Source: Owenia fusiformis (lineage: Eukaryota; Annelida; Polychaeta; Sabellida; Oweniidae). From it: a stretch of 64,000 nucleotides of DNA. How positions within the stretch are numbered: the first letter of the stretch is position 1; each line of letters starts with the position of its first letter. The stretch lies in assembly GCA_903813345.2 (NCBI GenBank), contig CAIIXF020000002.1, positions 3,944,001-4,008,000 of the forward strand, given 5' to 3'. Made by a program: the position numbers and the translations under genes. The notes beneath the pieces are model-generated. The model searched no databases and was not told the DNA's origin. It was given only the letters and a program-made list of their open reading frames with translations. Shown here one piece after another: positions 56,426-64,000 of this stretch.

Positions 56426-58264
56426 GTCTTACTGTTTTGGGATTTTCCCGAGGATTTCACTCCTATACAACTCAGAGGTGTACTCGTATAGGAGTGAAAC
56501 CCTCGGGAACTCTTAATAAATATGTGCCGCGCCATTTTGAGCATTTTTCATGTCAATTTCCTCTCAAGATTGAATGTTTCGAGATTGTCCTCCTGCGCAT
56601 ACCTATCCAAATTATTTAAAGTGAACCCCAGGTGGATTTTAGAATCTTTTATTTTGAGACATGTCTTTCTAGGAATGTATTAGTAAGGCAGACTTTTGAC
56701 AAGATTGCATCCGACATTTACACTCTTTAGTTTTTGTAGTCATTTTTAAGTACTTCAGAATCTATTGCAAAAAGTGGCTTTTTTTGGCCCACCCTGTATT
56801 TCTTGTTCTTCTTGTAAAAAACAAACAATCAAAAAAGATTTAAAAAGATACATACCCATAAATTTCTCTACTCCTAGAGGCCTATAACCATTTCCTAATT
56901 TTATAAATTCTGTCTTTTTCTTCCTCATTAGAATCCTAAAAACTTCCAACATCACACCAAGCCTCAATTTGGCATTTTTCGTCAGCTCATTCCCAAATTT
57001 TGGAATTTTCTCCAATTTCTTCGATTCATTCCTAATTTTTATATCGGTCTGTGTTATGTCAATCGTGTTCTTTGAAATCATTGCGAGCCATATCAGTCTT
57101 AATAACGGGTTCAAAAGCATTATCAACTCTCTCCTGTAAACTTTTATAAATAACTTTATCTCATATGAACAAGATATGTCTGGACAACTCCCTCATTGAT
57201 AATGTAATTTTGCACTTTTCCATTTGATATTATTAAAAAGTGTATTTTACACGACAATAAGTTATTCCAATATCATCTGCTAGAGTTACTATCTAATGGC
57301 TTACAACAACCCTGAATCTAAACCACAAACCTTACTCACCTCTTACTTTAACATTTGATTTGCAGTCTACCCTTTCCAGTAGTTGATTTATCCAAAGGAT
57401 AGGATACATGCAGGGGTGTAGCCAACTTTTAGTCAGAGGGGGTGCGATCGCCAAAATCATTCGGTTTTCAGTTAGGGGGGGGGGGTGCGATTGTGGCATA
57501 AACAAGCCAAAAAATAAGATTTATTTTGAATTTTACAAAACTTCCTTCAAAATTGAGCTAGAAGCTTCAAATAAAAAGCGTTTTAAAGCTCTTTTCTTCT
57601 TCTTTCTCATGGTTTTATTAGAATTGTTCCTAATTAAAAGAGTGTAGCTGAAGACAAGCTCTTATTAAGGGTATATCTTTATTGGTATAGGCAAAATTAT
57701 TTCATGAGTAATGCGATAAGTGGCAAGTACATTACATGAAGCTCACTTTTAAGGGATAACCTATAAAAGTGTACAGTATGCATATAATGAACCCTTTCAA
57801 TAGTTCGATTCTGATTCTTTAAAAAAGAGCTTATGTATGTGTATTAATATGAATGCGATCAGGCCAATGGTATCCGAGTTATCAATGGGGATGTATTGGC
57901 TGAGTGATAGAACTCCTTTAGAGAAGGCACATTAAATCCCAATCGATAAGTGAATTGTTCATTCGGGTTCAACCTTGGCCATATTTTAGGGCATTATCTG
58001 ATCAAATTTCTTGGTCTTTACATGGGTTTTCAACTCTAATTGAAAGCCCATGGTCTTAAAACTGATCCGACTATGAAATGAAATCATTTGTATTTTATTT
58101 TTGATCTATGCATGGGTTATATTATCATTTAAATATTTGGTTACTAAAAGTGCTCAAATTATTCTCAATCCAATGTTTATTCAATGTTTGTCATATATGC
58201 TCAAACTCAACATGGCCAGATGTCTTTTTTAACTTTTTTAACTCTTTCTATTCTGCCTTAGTTA

Positions 58265-58325
58265 TCAACTGCCTTTAGACTGGAAGGGGTTAATCTTTGA
58301 CATCCAATTGCTCTTCTTCACAGAC
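58265..58325 (-). CDS. Unrecognised gene, last exon
   Basis: 61 nt. The acceptor is CCTGATTCCAG. It completes a Lys codon, then encodes SVKKSNWMSKINPFQSKGS and a stop. Confidence 0.6.
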
Positions 58326-60624
58326 CTGGAATCAGGAAATTAGTTTAATTTTAAAGAATATTATTACTTTTCATAAGTTTAAATTCTTTTCAAGTGTGCA
58401 GAGCTCTTCAAACTGAAGGCAATCCCAGGATGCACCACAAAAAGGAATATGCTTGATTGAGTATTGAAAGTTGGATTGTGGGTAATATTTTGACCTATTG
58501 TATTGTATTGTATTTTGTTTACCACCAATGAAGGTGAGCAATACCTCTAGGGTATATCCTGTATATATACGGTCGTAATTAACGCATAATCATGGAAGGC
58601 AGATTCAGGAATCCCTCCTTGAAGGAGCCCTGTGTTCTTTTATGTGCACCCAGAGGTACCTGTGCTACTGCTGAGCTATATGGGTGGATGTTTAAGGGAA
58701 CATATTTTGTCCTCTCAATATTGGAGAGCTCTACTCGGGTAAAAAGAATTACTCTCCTGAGCACCACTTTGTTTGATACAAAATATTCACAATCTATTAT
58801 AATACCACACATATTCCTATAATACCACACATATTCCTATAATACCACATATATTTCTTACATTTTCAACTCAATGAAAAAGACAAGTCATTAACATGAC
58901 AAAATGCCACCACCTAGTTGCTTACAATATCATGAGTTAAATCTTAAGTCAGATTTGAATTTCTGAGAAATTGTAGATGATTTTGAAAAATAAATGGGTC
59001 AATTTGAAGCAAGTTGAAAATATTCAATCAAATCCCTATCTCATGACATCTATTTTTCTTCCATTTGTTTTAAATAGAAGCCAGTTTTTTTCACTTACTT
59101 GTGTGGTTCTATGACATCCCCTCTCTCCTCAGCATCTGAAAAAATATAAGACATTGTACAGTACTATGTTTTGAAGCCGTACAATATAAGCCATTGTACT
59201 ACACTTTGAAGCTGTACACTATAAAGCATAATAGGGCATTGTACTACATTTTGAACATATACAATAATACAGCACTGTTCTAAATTTCAAAGCTGTACAA
59301 TAATCTAACATTGTCTTACAGTTTAAAGCTGTAAGATATTTGGGCATTGTACTACATTTTAAAATTGTACAATATCAGGCATTGTACTTCAATTTAAAGC
59401 TCTGATTGGGAATTTCTATAATATTGGTTAAAACTGGAAGAAATTTAATCACTATAGTCTGCATTTTAAATTAGAATTTTGCAGAATTCAGAACAATTCA
59501 GAGCGCCAGTGGAGGACTTTATAACTTAAGCTCTTTATGGACCTGATGAGAGAGAGAGAGCTGTTTGAAGCCATGGACATGTTTCAGGCCCGTAGCCAGA
59601 ATTTGCCAAAAGGGGGTTCAGCTTTCAAAAATTTCCAGGGGGGTTCACATTTGGCAATTTTGGCCCAAATATGGCTAAAATCACTTGAGAAGTGCTCAAA
59701 ATGGTGAAAAACTGCATGATTTTGAAAGAATTTTTGGCCAGGGGGATGGTCGCCTAGCCTGAACCCTGCAAACCCCCTCTGGCTACGGGCCTGTGTTTTA
59801 CCATGAATCAAACAGTCAAAACATTCAAGTGATGCTGCATTCACCCTACACACTACTGCTATATCCCAGATCTGACTATGATGCCATCTTTTATGCAGCA
59901 AAAAGTTTATTTACTTCAAGAAATGGACATATGTCATCAGGTTGCAAATCATAACACATATCAGCATTTGACATAAAAAGCTAACCCTACCATAGGTAGA
60001 GAGTTTATAGAGACAGACATTTCAAAAAAGCAGCAACCGTTTGTAGAGTAAACGAAGTGTTTGTACATGTAAATTGTAGATATACAGTAAAAACTGTCTA
60101 ATCCACAAAGCCCCAAGACTGGCCAAAAGTATCTTGATTGGCAGGTGTTCACATTTCAAGATTTCTTAAAGCTAAGTTCACACCAACTGCGCTTTAATGC
60201 GAGGTGCAAAGCCACATTAAAGCGCCATCAAAGCGCTGTTGGTGTTAACTTTGCTTAAAAGGGAGATAACAAGAGAGCGAAATTGGGATGAAGTTAATTG
60301 AAAAATAAGATTTCTCAGTCCAAATAAGAATTATAGTCAAAATTCACAATTTCAGTCAGACATTTACACAAAATCAGTATGTTTTAAAATCTCAGCAATA
60401 ATTATTCTTAAAAATTAGCCAAAATCTCACATTTTAAGCTCCTTTGAAAAATATGGGTTTTTGAAAAAAAAGATGAAGAACTTACCTTTAAGAGTTTCTA
60501 CCAACTGCCGAGTGAATAGTTCTTTAAATGGACGCATATCCCGTACTTGCTGTGCACGTTCTACGTTCTTTTGTTTCCTAATTGCACTCCCCACACTAAG
60601 GCCGATCCATTCTGCTTCCTCTGG
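58265..60624 (-). CDS. C-terminal three exons of an unrecognised gene
   Basis: Exons 60624-60486, 59135-59099 and 58325-58265 join in phase (1, then 2) and end in TGA at 58267-58265, giving 78 residues. The reading is PEEAEWIGLSVGSAIRKQKN, a basic helical stretch to TRQLVETLK, then DAEERGDVIEPHK (a 37-nt microexon), then SVKKSNWMSKINPFQSKGS. All splice sites are canonical (TTTCAG acceptors, GTAAGT-like donors). I do not recognise the family. The charged helix and short basic tail show no membrane segment. Upstream exons must lie to the right, beyond 60624, but were not identified. Confidence 0.62.
58891..59030 (-). mobile_element. Partial TGTCACCACC-family copy
   Basis: TTAACATGACAAAATGCCAC and GGTCAATTTGAAGCAAG match the family in reverse. 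The other end is missing. Confidence 0.5.
59099..59135 (-). CDS. Unrecognised gene, 37-nt microexon
   Basis: The acceptor is TATATTTTTTCAG and the donor GTAAGTG. It encodes DAEERGDVIEPHK with split codons at both ends, in frame with both neighbours. Confidence 0.6.
59585..59793. mobile_element. GTAGCC-family element, 209 bp, complete
   Basis: CAGGCCCGTAGCCAG at the left and CTGGCTACGGGCCTG at the right form perfect 15-bp inverted ends. The interior holds GGGGGTTCA blocks. It lies in an intron of the minus-strand gene. An inverted, degraded relative lies at 61097-61305. Confidence 0.82.
60486..60624 (-). CDS. Unrecognised gene, third-last exon
   Basis: 139 nt. The acceptor is TCTGTGTGTTTCAG; the donor GTAAGT leaves in phase 1. 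It encodes 46 residues beginning PEEAEWIGLSVG and ending FTRQLVETLK. Rich in Arg, Lys, Gln and Glu, with heptad-like spacing that suggests a helix. Confidence 0.62.
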
Positions 60625-60854
60625 CTGAAACACACAGAGATATAAGTGAGATAAATATTTTTTTATATTTTTTTTTAAATTTATTTATTAGGATAAAATG
60701 CTTTTACAACAAATATACAAATATAATGTTTGAAACAAGAGACATTTAACATTGCAGAATCTATAATTTGTTGTAAAAATAACAATACAGAAAAACACAG
60801 AAATTATCGACAACTATTTCAAAATCTGAATTGTAGGGTCACATTGTAATATCC

Positions 60855-60995
60855 TAAATTGTATTGTATTGTATTGTATTGTATTGTATTAAATTGTATT
60901 GAATTATATTGAATTGTATTGTATTGTATTGTATTGTATTGTATTGTATTTAATTGTATTGTATTGTATTGTATTGTATTGCATTGTATTGTAAA
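60855..60995. repeat. (TTGTA)n microsatellite
   Basis: About 25 copies of a pentanucleotide TTGTA/ATTGT with few interruptions. Confidence 0.95.
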
Positions 60996-61096
60996 TTATA
61001 TAGAGATTCTCACAAGTATATATAAAACAAAACATTTAAAACTGATCCTGGTCCAACATCAGCCTATAAGACACTCATATTACAAAGAAATGGAGG

Positions 61097-61305
61097 TATC
61101 TGTTAATACTTTCCAGGGGTTAGCAGGGTTTGGGCGAACCCCCCCTGGCCAAAAATTCTTTCAAAATCATGCAGTTTTTCACCATTTTGAGTACTTCTCA
61201 AGTAATTTTAGCCATATTTGGGCAAAAATTGTCAAATGTGAACCCCCCTGGAAATTTTTGAAAACTGAACCCTCCCTTGGCAAATCCTGGCAATGGGCCT
61301 GCTTT
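61097..61305. mobile_element. GTAGCC-family element, degraded
   Basis: GGGGTTAGCAGGGTTTGGGC at the left and GGCAAATCCTGGCAATGGGC at the right, with AATCATGCAGTTTTTCACCA inside, match 59585-59793 in reverse. Confidence 0.6.
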
Positions 61306-62943
61306 CATACAAATTGATTCAAGTGAAACAAGAACTTCATGGCAAACTTTAGTCAGGAATCAAATTAAATTAAAACATTCAATCATAGCTAGCTCATTTT
61401 ATGAGAAATTTCACATGTCACAAGTCTTTGGGGACTTCTTAGCTATCATAACCAGTCTCCTATTTTATTGGAATTTATTACTTGGTGAATTAGTCCATAC
61501 ACTTGCCCCGTTAAATTTCCCCAGGACTCATTAAAATATCTCATTAAATTCTCCAGCCTAAACACTGTCAAATTATGCTCATTTAGACATTTTTAACTAA
61601 TTAATATTTCTTAATTGAGATTCTATCTGTTAAAATGTGTAAACTTTCAAATTAATCAAAGCAATTACATGATTTTCTGTCATTTCGGGCAAGTTATGAA
61701 AACTTGGTAACTGGTGTTGTTTCTAGCATGGGGAGATGAGTATCCATGGTAACTAGTGTTGTTTTAACATGGGGAGACTGTCAGTAGTTACTGGAAGATG
61801 TTTCAGGTATATATGTTACTCCAAATTTCCATTTTATTTCCAAAAAACTTTCTTAATTTCACTGATACTGATATCTACTTGTTGAAATAATTTATTCCAT
61901 TCCATGGCGTAGGATGGGGAGATGGGTGCAATCATACCCCCCCCCCCCAACAACCATAAAACAACAAACAAGCAATTTCGTAAAATTTGTTGACAAAACA
62001 TTATAAATTAAGTGCTTAGAATGCACCATATACTGTACATTGTAAATTTCTGCATCTACCCCCACCCCTTCACCAGTGGGGAGGATATATTGCATGTGGG
62101 GGGGGGGGGTCACAAAACCATACACTTAGAAAAGCAATCAGAATTCCATATTAGATGCAATTAAATCAGCTTGAAAATCAACACATTTCTTTTGATGTTC
62201 TTACACACATTACAACTAATCATTATGTTCTCATGTGATTTCCCTTACAAAAAATAACACAATCCACATTTTCTTAATATCCCAATTAAAACCATAAATA
62301 AACAAATACATATTAAAAACGTTGAAATAAAAAATTACATTACATAAGTTCCTCAATGTTTGTCCAAAATAATCAGTAATCCTTTTAATGTTAGATTATT
62401 ACAATCAAGGTACTGCAGATATGTACCCAGGGATATGTAGAAAGTGATTTGGATAATTTGTAAGGGAATAAGATCTGTTTTCATGATAGCTGCTTCCTTG
62501 TAGTAGATCACAGAACGCTAATAATGTGAAAACAGAGATAATACATAGACAATATAGATAATAGCAAGATAAGTACAAAGCTACAAAGCCTACACAAGAA
62601 ATACATAATTAAGATTACGTAAAGTAATTAAATACAGTATTTTAATTAGACTGGAAACTTTTGAACTTTTGTGATTTTATGACCTTGTGATCGTAGTTAT
62701 ATAAGATCTGAGGCTTATGGTTTCATGCTTTGTGGAATGACATCATCATTTAATCGGCCAATCGCAACGGAATAATTATTCATATAGGTATCCACTGGAC
62801 CTGGAGGATCAACATCTTTGCATAATACAACTGAACATTAACAAATGACACACGTGATTCAGTTATTTCTTAATTAGACTGTCAACTTCACAAATTAATT
62901 TAGAATCTAAATACAAAGACACTGCCATTAAGAAAGACACAGA
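61306..62943. other. Intergenic or intronic, no firm gene
   Basis: AT-rich with C/G runs at 61939-61949 and 62098-62110. A 54-codon minus-strand frame near 62522-62360 follows an ATTATTAG and could be an exon, but nothing else supports it. The right end should hold the promoter of the plus-strand exon at 62944. Confidence 0.35.
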
Positions 62944-63014
62944 ATGACAAGCGATATGGAGCATGGATCTGATGTTGTCAAATATTTGGGGGCAAGGATT
63001 GACAAATTCTATAG
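62944..63014 (+). CDS. Possible first coding exon of an unrecognised gene
   Basis: An ATG at 62944 opens MTSDMEHGSDVVKYLGARID then KFY, followed by a strong donor AG|GTGAGT in phase 2 (Arg or Ser next). The donor and the ordinary amino-acid mix make it look real, but there is no second exon in the window. I do not recognise the product. If real, the gene runs rightwards out of the window. Confidence 0.4.
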
Positions 63015-63890
63015 GTGAGTTATGTAGTTATAAATCAATTTTGCCTTTTATAAATGTATCGTATATTTAATTTCACCGAAGAATGTTTAGAAACAAAAAA
63101 ATGCATGCATAAAAACTGGATCTGGGGTATTTTTGTAGGTACAATTTCAGGTTTCCAGATTCTTTTTAGCTCGAAGTTTTAAACCCAAATCTTTAGACGA
63201 CATCTACTGATTAATATTCTTTCTGATATTTAAAAATCAAAATTTCAATGTCTCAAATATCTTAAGACTAACAAATCATATTTTTGCTTTATTATTTTTA
63301 TTGGCTAAAATTACGTTTTGTCAATGAACCTGTTACACAGAAAATCAGAAAAACACAGGTGAACATTTGAAATTCTTAACAACCGATCTGACAACTGATG
63401 AGCTATTTTAGATTTAAATATGAACATATGTCCAATGTTCCAATTTAATTATGATTGGGTCTTAAAACAAACTATTCTCAACCGCTAAGAATACATTTCA
63501 TGACACTTTTGATTAGGCCAATCACCATAAATAACTGAAAACAAAAGTCTTCATCCCCTTAGAATAATCCTTTGTACATTTTTATGACCCCAGTAATCAT
63601 TATCAGATTTTATCAAATTGTTTCAAAATCATTTAATCACAGAGATGTGAAATACTGAGCAATTTGAGGAATATCAACGGCAGGTTTACTTGTGTAAGAT
63701 GGAATTTACAAGTCTAATTATTATGCAAATTATTTCATCATTTGCATGGATGGGCAAAGCATGGAATGAAATGATGGGCGATAGCCTGGGGGTATATCAG
63801 GAGATTTCAAGGATGAGTTGATGAATGGACATGCTCAAGTTGCATTCTGATGAAAATCTGTGATTGTATTTATAATATTGACTAAGCATC
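63015..63890. other. AT-rich sequence, probably intron of the 62944 gene
   Basis: No exon, repeat array or RNA gene was seen. Confidence 0.35.
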
Positions 63891-63966
63891 CACAGGGAGC
63901 AAGTCACCCCCCCCCCCCTTATATCCTACAAACTTTTATTTGAGGGGGGTGACTTACTCCCTGTGT
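63891..63966. mobile_element. 76-bp fold-back element
   Basis: CACAGGGAGCAAGTCACCCC pairs with GGGGTGACTTACTCCCTGTG, with one mismatch, around a loop of about 35 bp. Confidence 0.75.
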
Positions 63967-64000
63967 AAGCATAACATATTCCTCCTTATACAGACCCCCC

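Larger units (their letters stand above)
54204..58264. other. Intergenic, repeat-rich
   Basis: Contents seen: a hairpin at 54650-54700 (CTACGTCCATGGGCTCT pairing with AGAGCCCATG and CTACGT); a reversed TGTCACCACC-family copy at 55258-55395; GTAGCC-family pieces at 55449, 56239-56425 and 57413-57500; a mariner-type terminus at 56787-56800. A 123-codon minus-strand frame (57126-56755) runs into that terminus and has no family signature. No gene is supported. Confidence 0.45.

Noticed and set aside
56755-57126. 123-codon minus-strand frame
   Set aside because: It runs into a mariner-type terminus, is lysine/isoleucine-rich as expected of AT-rich DNA, and shows no domain motif.
62360-62522. 54-codon minus-strand frame after an ATTATTAG acceptor-like site
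   Set aside because: A single weak splice signal and no homology; it does not join in a verified way to the exon at 60624.

Overview
This window is eukaryotic nuclear DNA, most likely from a marine invertebrate animal. It is AT-rich. Its genes are split into short exons with GT-AG introns, and the proteins are typical of bilaterians: a five-SH3 adaptor and two secreted-type FGF ligands. The rest is packed with tandem satellites, terminal-inverted-repeat (TIR) miniature elements and fold-back repeats. A mollusc or an invertebrate deuterostome would fit; the sequence alone does not decide between them. No bacterial operon, CRISPR array, intact transposase or viral gene was found.

Layout. (1) 221-2494: a satellite of about 95 bp. 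(2) 3817-8246, minus strand: the first four coding exons of a short-chain dehydrogenase/reductase whose 3' part lies beyond the left edge. (3) 8.9-14.4 kb: intergenic DNA dense in fold-back and TIR elements. (4) 14634-28200, plus strand: eleven exons of an SH3D19-like adaptor, a long proline-rich region followed by five SH3 domains. Only its first exon or exons are unaccounted for. One intron carries a satellite made from a duplicated piece of the gene's own exon, and a large minisatellite follows the stop codon. (5) 30.3-38.4 kb: intergenic repeats. (6) 38476-45180, plus strand: a three-exon FGF gene (here FGF-A). (7) 48677-51403, minus strand, probably extending to 54203: a second FGF gene (FGF-B), convergent with FGF-A. 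(8) 58265-60624, minus strand: the last three exons of a gene I do not recognise. (9) 62944-63014, plus strand: a plausible first coding exon of another unrecognised gene.

The genes do not form a pathway. SH3D19 proteins are cytoplasmic scaffolds linked to endocytosis and actin or metalloprotease trafficking. FGFs are extracellular ligands for receptor tyrosine kinases. The SDR is a metabolic oxidoreductase. The strongest signals are (a) the exon-derived satellite at 25172-26890, in which 15 decoy copies of a splice acceptor plus partial exon precede the real exon, and (b) the convergent FGF pair, which shares a 104-nt middle exon, intron phases 1 and 0, and nearly the same donor sequence.

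Exon borders were read by eye from splice motifs and checked for phase consistency and family similarity. No alignment or search was run.
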